Source of the DNA: Candidatus Bipolaricaulota bacterium | Lineage (GTDB): Bacteria > Bipolaricaulota > Bipolaricaulia > UBA7950 > UBA9294 | Assembly (NCBI GenBank): GCA_028278555.1 | Contig: JANQEA010000079.1 | Location: 1 to 64,000 of the forward strand | DNA length: 64,000 nucleotides | Reading direction: 5' to 3' | Shown here: positions 25,321 through 34,500 of the stretch, piece after piece | Layout of the letters: every line of letters begins with the position of its first letter | How positions within the stretch are numbered: position 1 is the first letter of the stretch | The notes under the pieces: model-generated | The model's input: only the letters and a program-made list of their open reading frames with translations | What the model was told of the DNA's origin: nothing | Database searches by the model: none | Position numbers and translations under genes: made by a program

Positions 25321-26035
25321 CCGTGCCTCCCTCCATCAAGTGCCCGTCGTGGATCCGGATCCGCCGCCGGGCATAGCCGGCGACTGCCGGGTCGTGCGTC
25401 ACCACGATGAAGACAACGCAGTGCTCCTCGTTCAGCGTCCGCATCAGTGCCATCACCTGGGCACCGGTCTCGGAGTCGAGATTGGCGGTCGGCTCATCGG
25501 CGAGGACGAGCTTCGGCTGAGTGATCAGGGCGCGAGCGATCGCGATCCTCTGCCGCTGCCCTCCGGAGAGTTCGTTTGGGCGGCGACGTGCGAGATCCTC
25601 CAACCCCACTTCGGCGAGGATGCTCTGGACGCGATCGGAACGCTCCGCACGTGACAGCTTCTGCAGCAGAAGCGGGTACTCGGCGTTTTCGGCGGCCGTG
25701 AGCACCGGGATCAGGTTGAACGTCTGAAAGATCAACCCGATCTTGTCCTTCCGAAGCTGGGCGAGCTGCCGTTCGGAGAGGGCGGCGGTCGAGGCCCCCT
25801 CGATCAGAACGTCGCCCTCGGTCGGTCGATCGATTGCCGAGATCAGGTTGAGGAACGTCGTCTTCCCGCTCCCCGAGGGTCCGTTGATGACGACGAAGTC
25901 GCCCTGCGCGGCGGTGAAGTCGACGTCACGGAGCGCGTGGACCGTCGAGCCCCCGACGCGATACGTCTTGGTCAGCGACTGAGCCTCGAGAAACGGGAGC
26001 CCTCGCTCGTGACAGAATTGGCTCTCGTGACTCAT
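25283..26035 (-). CDS. LolD/MacB-type ABC transporter ATPase
   Basis: A 250-residue ATPase of the FtsE/LolD/MacB class. Motifs: Walker A GPSGSGKTT, signature LSGGQRQRIAIARAL, Walker B LVLADEPTANLD, and the H-loop in VVTHDPAVAGYARR. The 'DEPTANLDSETG' wording is specific for the exporter/lipoprotein branch. The ATG at 26035 is preferred to one 60 bases upstream because AAGGAAGAG precedes it. Leads the operon with the two permeases and the LolA-like protein. Confidence 0.92.
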   Translation of the reverse strand: MSHESQFCHERGLPFLEAQSLTKTYRVGGSTVHALRDVDFTAAQGDFVVINGPSGSGKTTFLNLISAIDRPTEGDVLIEGASTAALSERQLAQLRKDKIGLIFQTFNLIPVLTAAENAEYPLLLQKLSRAERSDRVQSILAEVGLEDLARRRPNELSGGQRQRIAIARALITQPKLVLADEPTANLDSETGAQVMALMRTLNEEHCVVFIVVTHDPAVAGYARRRIRIHDGHLMEGGTDDLVDSAPKSPS

Positions 26036-26174
26036 GATCTCTTCCTTCCCTTGGGAATCCCGAACCAGCATCCGCTGAGGGTCCGCAAGATGCAAACATC
26101 ACCCAGAGGAATGGAGGACTTCTGTGGCCCGTTTGGGGATGCCGTGAACAGACTCCGTTCCGACGTGTGATGCG

Positions 26175-26180
26175 TATACT
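26175..26180 (+). promoter_or_regulatory. Candidate -10 element for the DsrE-amidase unit
   Basis: TATACT lies 40 bases upstream of the GTG at 26220. No good -35 is visible at 17 bases. The 184-base divergent gap around it (26036-26219) shows nothing else beyond the two ribosome sites. Confidence 0.35.
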
Positions 26181-26219
26181 CGGCAGCGAACGGAATCCGA
26201 ATCGGAGGGGTGATCGACC

Positions 26220-26555
26220 GTGAGCGATCGGCTGGCGATCGTGTTGGCGAGCGGGGATCCGCACGTTCTCGAGATGGGACTGATGTACGCGCGGAACACC
26301 GCCAAGCACGGGTGGATGAAGGAGACGAAGCTGTATCTGTTCGGACCGTCGGAGACGCAGATCGCGACCGATCCGAAGTTGCAGGAGATGGTCCGAACGA
26401 TCGTCGACGAGGGGACGACACCGGTCGCGTGCAAGTTCTGCTCGGACCAGTACTCGGTCAGCGATCTCCTTGCTGACCTCGGCTGCGAGATCGAGTACGT
26501 CGGCGAACCGATCTCCCGGGCGATCCGCGATGGATTCGTCCCGATGGTCTGGTGA
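26220..26555 (+). CDS. DsrE/DsrF-like small protein
   Basis: 111 residues in a single alpha/beta domain with the DsrE-like start (LAIVLASGDPHVLEMGLMYARNTAKHGW) and a CKFC pair at about 70-73. DsrE-family proteins handle sulfur or act as small redox/regulatory proteins; the two Cys could be redox active, but the role here is open. Starts at a GTG behind GGAGGGG. It is followed after 10 bases by the acetamidase gene, so they are co-transcribed. Confidence 0.75.
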   Translation: MSDRLAIVLASGDPHVLEMGLMYARNTAKHGWMKETKLYLFGPSETQIATDPKLQEMVRTIVDEGTTPVACKFCSDQYSVSDLLADLGCEIEYVGEPISRAIRDGFVPMVW

Positions 26556-26565
26556 CGAGGGCGCG

Positions 26566-27462
26566 ATGAAGACGATCCCGATCGATTGCCAGATCTACGC
26601 ATTCAACAGCCAGATGAAACCGGCAGTGCGGACGGAACTCGGCTCGACGCTCCTCTTCGAGACGCAGGACGCCCTCGGGGGGCAGGTTCGTTCGCCGGAC
26701 GACATCCTCGCCGATCTCGACTTCACGCGGATCAATCTGGCGACCGGTCCGGGCTACGTTGACGGCGTGAATCCCGGCGACACGCTGGTTGTCTGCATCC
26801 ATTCGATCGAGCCGGCCGACTCCGGAGCGATCGTCACCGGCCCGGGTCTCGGCGTCCTCGGGAACGAGATGAAGAAGCACGCGACGCGGATCCTCCCGAT
26901 CGAGGACGGGTTCGTCCTCTTCGATGACCTGAGGCTTCCGATCCGGCCGATGATCGGTGTGATCGGTGTAGCGCCGGAGGAAGGGCACTACGCGACGGGG
27001 ACGGCGCACAAACACGGCGGGAACATGGACACAAAGGAGATCGTTGCAGGGCGAATCGTCTACTTCCCGGTCGCGCAACCCGGGGCGCTTCTCGCGCTCG
27101 GCGACGTCCACGCAGTCCAGGGCGACGGGGAGGTCTGCGTCTCCGCCTGTGAGGTCGACGCGCGGGTAACCGTCGAGGTCGCTTCGATCGCAGGTCGCCA
27201 GCCGGAGTGGCCGATCGTCGAGACGGACGACGCGTTCCTGATCCTCGTTTCGCTCCCGACGATCGACGAGGCGCTCGAGGAAGCGACCCGACAGGCCGTG
27301 AAACTGCTCGGGAAAGCACGAGAGCTTCCCGCGGAGGATGCCTGCATGCTCGCCAGCCTCGCCGTCGACATCGAGATCAGCCAGCTCGTCGACCCGAACA
27401 AGACCGCGCGGGCGAGGATCCCGAAGTCGATCCTCGGGGCGCCGCTCGCCGAGCTCCTCTGA
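26566..27462 (+). CDS. Acetamidase/formamidase family amidohydrolase
   Basis: A 298-residue cytoplasmic enzyme of the AmdA/FmdA family, which hydrolyses short amides to ammonia and the carboxylate. The family hallmark GDVHAVQGDGEVCVSACEV is intact, together with GTAHKHGGNMDTKEI in the metal/active-site region. Substrate may be formamide, acetamide or an amino-acid amide. The start at 26566 matches the family N-terminus; earlier in-frame codons read through the DsrE gene. Forms a unit with the DsrE-like protein. Confidence 0.85.
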   Translation: MKTIPIDCQIYAFNSQMKPAVRTELGSTLLFETQDALGGQVRSPDDILADLDFTRINLATGPGYVDGVNPGDTLVVCIHSIEPADSGAIVTGPGLGVLGNEMKKHATRILPIEDGFVLFDDLRLPIRPMIGVIGVAPEEGHYATGTAHKHGGNMDTKEIVAGRIVYFPVAQPGALLALGDVHAVQGDGEVCVSACEVDARVTVEVASIAGRQPEWPIVETDDAFLILVSLPTIDEALEEATRQAVKLLGKARELPAEDACMLASLAVDIEISQLVDPNKTARARIPKSILGAPLAELL

Positions 27463-27489
27463 AGGGATTGCGGGGTCGATATACTCTGC

Positions 27490-27637
27490 GTGTCGGGCTC
27501 CGCCCGACACGGACGAGTTTCTCCGCATCCGCGGACAAACTCGTGTGGGCGAAGTAGCACGATGAAGTGCAGCGGACCTGTCCGGTTTGGCGGAGCTCGA
27601 CGCGGGCGAGTTTCGCCGCTTGGGTGCCGAAACTCGC
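27490..27637 (+). other. Array of consecutive hairpins upstream of the amidohydrolase
   Basis: Within the 219-base gap 27463-27681 several stems follow one another: GTGTCGGGC/GCCCGACAC (27490-27510, loop TCC); ACGAGTTT/AAACTCGT (27513-27544) enclosing CCGC/GCGG; GCAC/GTGC (27557-27570); CGGAC/GTCCG (27573-27584); and GCGAGTTTCG/CGAAACTCGC (27606-27637). The second and last share the CGAGTTTC core. A TATACT at 27480-27485 could place all of them in the amidohydrolase leader. Confidence 0.6.
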
Positions 27638-27681
27638 ATCGGATGAGCTTGCAGCGCAAAGACGGAAGGGGATGAGATCGA

Positions 27682-28875
27682 GTGATCGCGATTCGTGGCG
27701 GTACGGTGTTGACTCCGACGGAGACGGTCGAGGGCGGCGTCGTCCTGATCGAGGACGGGAAGATCGCGGGTGTAGGCGCGGGTCTCGAGATCCCGGCAGA
27801 CGCCGAGGTGATCGACGCGACAGGGCAGGTTGTCATGCCGGGGATGATCGATGCCCATTGTCATACCGGCGTGTTCAACGACGGGGTCGGGTGGGCTCAC
27901 TCGGACGGGAACGAGATGACCGACCCGATCACCCCGCATCTCCGAGCGATCGACGCGATCCATCCGGAGGACATAGCATTCAAGGATCTCCGCGAAGCGG
28001 GCGTCACGACGATCAACACCGGCCCCGGCAGCGGGAACCTGATCGGCGGGCAGACGGCCGTGATCAAGACGGCCGGCCGGACGGTCGAGGAGATGCTCGT
28101 TGCGTTCCCAGTCGGGATGAAGATGGCGCTTGGCGAGAACCCGAAGCGCGTCTACGGCGAGCAGAAGAAGACCCCGTCGACGCGGATGGGGAACGCGGGG
28201 AAGCTCCGGGAGTGGCTGACGAAGGCGCAGGGGTACCTCGAGAAGAGTGCCCGCCACGAGACGAAGGTCGCCGACTTTCACGCCGGTGCCGAGGGAGCCG
28301 CTGAGCCGGAGCCGTTCGAAATCGATCTGAAGCTCGATGCCCTCGCGCAGGTGATCCGCCGCGAGATCCCGGCGCACATCCATGCCCATCGCGCCGACGA
28401 CATCATGACGGCTGTCCGGATCGCCGAGGAGTTCGAGCTCGATCTCGTACTGATTCACGCAACCGAGGGGTACAAGGTCGCGGACATCCTGGCGAAGAAG
28501 ATGATCCCCTGCATTCCCGGGCCGATCCTCTTCTCGCGTGCGAAGGTCGAACTTCGCGAGATGACTCCGAAGAACGCCGGGGCGCTCGCCAACGCCGGAG
28601 TGAAGGTTGCGATCCAAACCGACCAGATGTCGGCCGTTCGATACCTGCGGCTCGACGCGGCGATCGCCGTCAACGAAGGGATGACCGACGAAGACGCGCT
28701 TCGTGCGATCACGCTGACGCCGGCCGAGATCCTCGGAATCGACGATCGCGTTGGCAGTCTCGAGCCGGGAAAGGATGCAGACATCTTGATCCTGTCTGCC
28801 CATCCGCTCGACGTTGCGCACGGGCGCGTCCAGCGCGTCCTGATCGACGGGCAGACGGTCTTCGTGCGCGAGTAG
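27682..28875 (+). CDS. Amidohydrolase (imidazolonepropionase-like)
   Basis: A 397-residue metal-dependent hydrolase of the amidohydrolase superfamily. The metal-binding H-x-H is in GMIDAHCHTG (H59, H61), followed by later His residues in AHIHAHRADD and LIHATEG, and a Q-T-D motif (QTDQMSAVRYL) supplies the catalytic Asp. The C-terminal EPGKDADILIL strand closes the small composite beta domain. Similar proteins act on cyclic amides or peptides; the substrate is unknown. GTG start at 27682; preceded by an unusual run of hairpins. Confidence 0.85.
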   Translation: MIAIRGGTVLTPTETVEGGVVLIEDGKIAGVGAGLEIPADAEVIDATGQVVMPGMIDAHCHTGVFNDGVGWAHSDGNEMTDPITPHLRAIDAIHPEDIAFKDLREAGVTTINTGPGSGNLIGGQTAVIKTAGRTVEEMLVAFPVGMKMALGENPKRVYGEQKKTPSTRMGNAGKLREWLTKAQGYLEKSARHETKVADFHAGAEGAAEPEPFEIDLKLDALAQVIRREIPAHIHAHRADDIMTAVRIAEEFELDLVLIHATEGYKVADILAKKMIPCIPGPILFSRAKVELREMTPKNAGALANAGVKVAIQTDQMSAVRYLRLDAAIAVNEGMTDEDALRAITLTPAEILGIDDRVGSLEPGKDADILILSAHPLDVAHGRVQRVLIDGQTVFVRE

Positions 28876-28901
28876 GCAAAAGTAGAGGGAGGCGATGGTC
28901 G

Positions 28902-29909
28902 ATGGAGTACCGGCTTCTCGGACGGACCGGCATCCGGGTCTCGAGCCTCTGCTTCGGGACGATGTCGTTCGGCGACATCGCCGATGACGAGACCTCGGCG
29001 GCGATGTACCGTCGCTGCCGCGAGGCGGGGATCAACGTCTTCGACTGTGCGAACGTCTACTCCGCCGGCCGGTCGGAGGAAATCCTCGGGAGGCTGATCG
29101 CCCACGAGCGCGATCGGATCGTCCTGACGACGAAGGTCGGGTTCCCGATGGGAACCGATCCGAACGAGCGGGGGCTGTCGCGACGGCACGTTCGGTCTTC
29201 GGTCGAAGCGAGCTTGAAACGGCTCGGCACCGACCGAGTCGAGATCCTGTTCGTCCACACCTTCGATCCGGAGACGCCGATCGACGAGACACTCCGTGCG
29301 CTCGACCTCCTCGTCCGTGACGGGAAGGTCCTCCATGTCGGGGTGAGCAATTGGGCGGCCTGGCAGATCGCGATGGGGCTTGGAGTTGCTGCGAAGCTCG
29401 ATCTCCCCGTCTTCGTCTGTGTCCAGCCGATGTACAACCTCGCCAAGCGTCAGGCGGAGGTCGAGATCCTTCCGCTCGCTCATTCGGAGCAGCTCGGCGT
29501 GATCACCTACAGCCCGCTCGGCGGTGGGCTCCTGACCGGGAAGTACGGGGTCGGAAAGCGCCCGGATCGCGGGCGTCTCGTCGAGAACGACATGTATCGG
29601 GCCCGCTATGGTGACGATCGCTGCTATGAGACGGCCGATCGATTCGTCGCCTATGCGGAGGCGCGGGGGATTCATCCGGTGACGCTCGCCGTTGCATGGG
29701 TGGCGCGCCATCCGGCGGTGACCACGCCGATCATCGGGGCGCGTGATGTCGAGCAGCTGGAGCCGTCGCTCCGCGCTGCCGATCTCGCGCTCGACGACGA
29801 CGTCTACGCCGAGATCTCCGCGCTCTCTCCGGCGCCGCCTCCGGCGACCGACCGGACCGAAGAGCGGGCCGGATTCGCGTACAAGGGGAGCGAGGAGAAG
29901 TACAAGTGA
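28902..29909 (+). CDS. Aldo/keto reductase
   Basis: A 335-residue NADPH-dependent oxidoreductase with a TIM-barrel fold. The catalytic tetrad is visible as D48, Y53, K78 and H119 (FDCANVYSAG, TTKVG, LFVHTFD). VGVSNWAAWQI and the C-terminal TTPIIGARDVEQLEPSL cofactor segment fit the AKR11/YajO-like group. Substrate unknown. It lies 26 bases after the amidohydrolase and is probably co-transcribed with it. Confidence 0.92.
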   Translation: MEYRLLGRTGIRVSSLCFGTMSFGDIADDETSAAMYRRCREAGINVFDCANVYSAGRSEEILGRLIAHERDRIVLTTKVGFPMGTDPNERGLSRRHVRSSVEASLKRLGTDRVEILFVHTFDPETPIDETLRALDLLVRDGKVLHVGVSNWAAWQIAMGLGVAAKLDLPVFVCVQPMYNLAKRQAEVEILPLAHSEQLGVITYSPLGGGLLTGKYGVGKRPDRGRLVENDMYRARYGDDRCYETADRFVAYAEARGIHPVTLAVAWVARHPAVTTPIIGARDVEQLEPSLRAADLALDDDVYAEISALSPAPPPATDRTEERAGFAYKGSEEKYK

Positions 29910-29928
29910 CGATCGGGCGTCGAGGCCG

Positions 29929-30024
29929 ATGAGCGTTGCGATCCTCGATTTCGGGTCGCTCGAACCGAAGTGCGGCTGCACTTCGGGGCATTTGGACCAT
30001 ATCAAACTCGGGGAACGAGCATGA
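29929..30024 (+). CDS. Leader ORF repeating the first ten codons of guaA
   Basis: A 31-codon frame ([20 protein letters not shown] to GERA) whose TGA overlaps the guaA start as ATGA. Its first ten residues differ from those of GuaA by one (A for V). At the DNA level 26 of the first 30 bases match, and three of the four differences are silent. The rest has no similarity to GuaA and spans a perfect hairpin. It may be a translated coupling peptide or a relic of a duplication; a weak GAGG lies three bases upstream. Confidence 0.4.
   Translation: MSVAILDFGSLEPKCGCTSGHLDHIKLGERA
29965..29986 (+). other. Perfect hairpin inside the guaA leader
   Basis: Arms CCGAAGTGC and GCACTTCGG with loop GGCT, placed between the duplicated start of guaA and the real guaA start. 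No T-run. It could be part of an inserted repeat or an RNA structure controlling guaA. Confidence 0.5.
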
Positions 30025-31535
30025 GCGTTGTGATCCTGGACTTCGGTTCGCAGTACACACGGCTGATCGCCCGCCGGATGCGCGAGCTGAATGCCTTCTC
30101 GGTCGTCCTTCCCGGGACTGCCCCGATCGAGAGGATTCGCGAAGCGGCGCCAACGGCGGTCGTCCTTTCCGGCGGCCCCCGATCCGTCTTCGAAGCCGGT
30201 GCTCCGAAACCGGATGATGCGCTCTACGGCCTCGAGGTTCCGATCCTCGGCGTCTGCTACGGGATGCACTTGCTGGCGGAGCGCTTCGGCGGACGGGTCA
30301 TCGATGCCGGCGAGCGTTCCTACGGCTCGGATCGGCTCGCGCACGCCGACGGCCCGCTCTTCGAGGGGTTGGAGCCGCCGGTGGCCATCTGGATGAGCCA
30401 CGCGGACGCCGTCACCGAGCTCCCCGAGGGATGGTCGAGCATCGCTGCGACGGCGACGAATCCGAACGTGGCGGTTGCCTCACCGGACGGGAGACGGCTC
30501 GGCGTCCAATTCCATCCGGAGGTCGTCCACACACCGGACGGGGCACGGATCCTCTCCAACTTCCTCGACGCGTCCGGCGTCCCTCGGGATTGGACGCCGG
30601 AGCGGAACCTCGAACGGATCACCGAGGATGCAAGGGCACGTGTCGGTGGCGATCGCGTCCTTCTCGGCGTCTCCGGAGGCGTCGACTCCTCGGCGCTCGC
30701 GCTCCTGCTCGCTCGAGCGGGAGTCGACCATCTCGCCGTCTTCGTCGATCACGGTCTCCTCCGAGCCGGAGAACGTGCCGAGGTCGAGGACGGGCTTCGC
30801 GCCCTCGGCGTCAACCTCCTGACGGTCGATGCGGGAGAGCGCTTCTTGAGCGCACTGGCCGGGATCGTCGATCCGGAGGCGAAGCGGAAGGCGATCGGGC
30901 GCGAGTTCGTCGCGGTCTTCCGGGAGGAAGCCCAACGGCACGGCCCATTCCGGTTCCTTGCGCAGGGGACGCTCTACCCGGACGTGATCGAGTCGGCCGG
31001 CGGAGAAGGGGCGGCGAACATCAAGAGCCATCACAACGTCGGGGGGCTTCCCGAGGAGCTCGGGTTCGAGCTCCTCGAGCCGTTTCGCATGCTGTTCAAG
31101 GACGAGGTTCGGGAGGTCGCGCGCCTCCTCGGCCTTCCGGACGCGATCCGGCTTCGGCATCCGTTCCCCGGCCCAGGCCTCGCAGTCCGGATCCTCGGAG
31201 AGGTCACGAGCGAGCGCATTGAGATCGTCCGCAAGTCGGACGCCATCTTCCTCGAGGTCCTCCGGGAGCATGGTGCGTACCACGATGCGTGGCAGGCGCT
31301 CGCTGTGCTGACGCCGATCCAATCGGTCGGTGTCGCCGGGGATGAGCGACGCTACGGGCACGTCGTCGCTCTTCGCGCGGTCACGAGCGTCGACGCGATG
31401 ACCGCCGACTGGGCCCGTCTCTCACACGAGGTCCTCGACGACGCGGCACGCCGGATCACCCGGGAGATCCCCGAGGTCGGACGCGTCGTCTACGACATCA
31501 CCAGCAAGCCGCCGGCGACGATCGAGTGGGAGTAG
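30021..31535 (+). CDS. guaA: GMP synthase (glutamine-hydrolysing)
   Basis: Converts XMP, ATP and glutamine to GMP. The 504-residue chain has the full three-domain layout: class I amidotransferase domain with the nucleophile C79 ([10 protein letters not shown]) and the His/Glu pair in QFHPEV; ATP pyrophosphatase domain with the P-loop GVSGGVDSS near 213; and the dimerisation domain with [17 protein letters not shown] and the C-terminal [12 protein letters not shown] that closes the XMP site. Start at 30021 is fixed by family alignment and follows CGGGGAA. Convergent with the Asp-box gene, only 8 bases apart. Confidence 0.97.
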   Translation: MSVVILDFGSQYTRLIARRMRELNAFSVVLPGTAPIERIREAAPTAVVLSGGPRSVFEAGAPKPDDALYGLEVPILGVCYGMHLLAERFGGRVIDAGERSYGSDRLAHADGPLFEGLEPPVAIWMSHADAVTELPEGWSSIAATATNPNVAVASPDGRRLGVQFHPEVVHTPDGARILSNFLDASGVPRDWTPERNLERITEDARARVGGDRVLLGVSGGVDSSALALLLARAGVDHLAVFVDHGLLRAGERAEVEDGLRALGVNLLTVDAGERFLSALAGIVDPEAKRKAIGREFVAVFREEAQRHGPFRFLAQGTLYPDVIESAGGEGAANIKSHHNVGGLPEELGFELLEPFRMLFKDEVREVARLLGLPDAIRLRHPFPGPGLAVRILGEVTSERIEIVRKSDAIFLEVLREHGAYHDAWQALAVLTPIQSVGVAGDERRYGHVVALRAVTSVDAMTADWARLSHEVLDDAARRITREIPEVGRVVYDITSKPPATIEWE

Positions 31536-31543
31536 GTCGACGA

Positions 31544-34500
31544 CTACGGCGCCATCAGTAGCACGAGGATCATGCCGGACTCTCCGGTCATCGGCTCGAG
31601 CGCTTTCCCGACCAGCGCACAAGGGCAAGGACCTGAGCCGGACCAGCGCATCGCGTGGCCTGAGGTAGAGGATGTGACGAGAAGGTCTCCGGGTAGGATG
31701 GGCCCGCCCTCGTTCGTGACGCGAACGGGCACGATGCCGGCAAGAGCAAGCAGGGCCTGCTGCTCGAGTGCGCCGTCCTTCCCTAACACCACTCCCGGTT
31801 CGGTCGAAACCACGCCGGCGACCCGCTCGGAGCATGCCTCAGATGTGGGCTTGTACCCACCCGGAATGCTCGAATCGAGCATAACGACAGTCCCGGACTG
31901 AGCAGGACCGCTCAGAGAGACCCACTCAGCAATGTCCCCGAACGAACTCTGGATCGATGCCGAGTAGACGGTGCCATCGGCGTACATGTGGCCGCTATAA
32001 CCGACGCGGAAGGTAGCGGGTGTCCCGGTGGTCGGCGGCGTCTCCTGTCCACGCAGCACGCGACGGAAGACACCGGCGCCATGCGTTCCCAAGTAGAGAG
32101 TCGATCCGTCTGCAGACAGAGCCATCGTGTCGGTCACGTTGTTCCCGTTCGTTGCCGGATCGAGACCGCCCAGCCCTTCGTTCCATGGGATCCACGATCC
32201 GCCTGCATCAGTACTGATATGGACGCCGTCGTGTCGAGAAGCCAGGTACAACGTATCGGGTTCGGCCGGATCGACGATGATCGTATAGAACTCGTTTTCG
32301 GTGTCCAACCCCGTCGTGATCTCGAACCAGGATTCCCCGCCATTCGTCGACTTCATCACCGTGCCGCGGAACCCTTCGCGTCCCGTTCCTTCGTTCTCCC
32401 CGTTCTTCGAACAGGCGTACATCACGTCGGCGTCTCTCGGATCGAACGCGATCGAGAAGACCCACTGCTCCGGCGGCATTCCTTCATCCCACATCGCCCA
32501 ATGCTCGCCGAAATCGCTCGACCGGTTCATCCCGTTGTACGTTCCGGCGTAGACGATCTCCGGATCATCCGGGTGAGTGACAAGGCTGAAGACACCATCG
32601 AACGTCCAGCCGACGTTCCTCTCCCTCCACGTGGATCCGCCGTCGGTGGATTTGTAGATCCCTGCCGGGAATGTCCCGATCAGCATTCGGAGGGGATCGG
32701 TCGGGTGGAACAGGAGGGTCGTGTACTGGTAGAGCGGGCGGTCGTCCCAGATCGGCCAAAACACTCCCCAAACTCTCCAGTTCTGAGCCACCCAGCTGCT
32801 TCCGCTCCATTTGTACAGGCCGTAGCCCCGCGTTCCCGCGTACATATCGCCGCTTGGTCCGATGTAGAGGGACCGCACGTCGGTCGACTCGAGGCCCGTG
32901 TTGATCGCCTCCCACGAATCGCCGCCGTCGGAGGTTCTGTAGACGCCTTCCTCAGTCGCGACGTAGACGGTACCGATCGAGTCAATTGCGATCTGCGTGA
33001 CGTGCTTGCCATACATCTCCATCGTCGTTCCGTTGGCGGTGATGTCGAAATCCATCCCGTCGTAGGACTTGAAGATTCCCTTCCCCCAAGTTCCGAGCCA
33101 GACCTCTTCCGGGTCGCTCGGATTGATCGCGAATGTGTAATAGCCCTGACGGTACGGATCATCGACGATGACGCTTGGGGTGAGGAAGTTCTTGTCGTAG
33201 AAGGTCCCGCCGTTGTCGTCGGACCGATAGAGGCCTCCGGGGTTTGCCCCGACGAAGATCCGGCTCGAGTCGCTCGGGTCGACCCGGATCTCCAGGCTGT
33301 AGACGAACGGCACCGGCTTGTTGCTTCGCGACGGCTGCCAGGTGATCGACCAGTCGTTGGTATCGATATCCCCCGCGTAAACACCGCATCCCTGTGTTCC
33401 GACGTAGATCCTCTCCCCGGCGACGGCGCAGGATGTCAGGACTTGGGTGTCAAGGCCGGTGTTGTAGGGCATCCACGTCGCACCGCCGTCGGTCGACACC
33501 TGCAGCCCATCGTCCATCGCCGCGGCGAAGACGACGAGGTGATTCGACGGATGGAGCCGGACGGCACGGCACTCGTTGCTCGTGGCCAGCATCTGGGTCC
33601 ACGTCGCCCCGGAGTCGGTCGACTTGTAGACGCCGGCGGTGTCGGTAAACGTATAGCCGCTCGGCTTCATACACCAGGCAGGCACTGAGCCTCCCAGTCC
33701 GCAGGCGTAGAGGGTCGACGGCGTTACCGGATCGACCTCGATGTCATAGCCTCCGATGTCGGGGAAGCCGGCCATCTCGACCCATGTCGTCCCGCCGTTC
33801 GTCGACTTGTACGCTCCGTAGATATGGGTCGTCACATACAGCGTGTTCGGATCGCTTGGGTTGATCGCCAAGTCGAGGACGCTCCGAGGCAGGATCCCGG
33901 TGATGTCAGACCAGTTCGTCCCACCGTCGGTCGACTTGTACAACCGCCCGCCATGGATCCCCGGCCCGAACGTTGCGGCGTAGACCGTTGTCCCGTCGGC
34001 CACGACGCGGTTGAGGAGGAACCCGCCACTCGAGGAGAAATCCGCCACCTCGGTCCAGCCCGATCCGCCGGTCGTCGACTTCCAAACCTTCGGTGCCGTC
34101 CGGTCGGCCGAGTAGACGGTGTTGCTCCCCGGAGCATCGAGGCAGAGCGCCGTCGACGAGACCGGCGCCTCGCCGAGCAGATCCCAATCGTTGCCGGCAT
34201 TCGTCGTCTTCCACGTGCCGCCGAGCCACGTCGCGGCGTAGGCCGTCTCCGGGTTGGATGGATCGACGATCAGCTGCGGCTGTCCCCAAACGGTTAGCAT
34301 GATGAAGTGGTCGTTCAGGACCGTCCACGAATTGCCGCTGTTCGTGCTCCGGTAGACCTCGCCGCGCGTGCCGGTGCTCCCGGCGTAGAGCGTGCTCGGG
34401 CTGCTCGGATCGATCGCGACGCTGGTGATCCCGCTCGAACCGAAGACGTTCAGAGACGTATCCCACGAGTCTCCGCCGTCGGTCGTCCGTCGGACCATCG

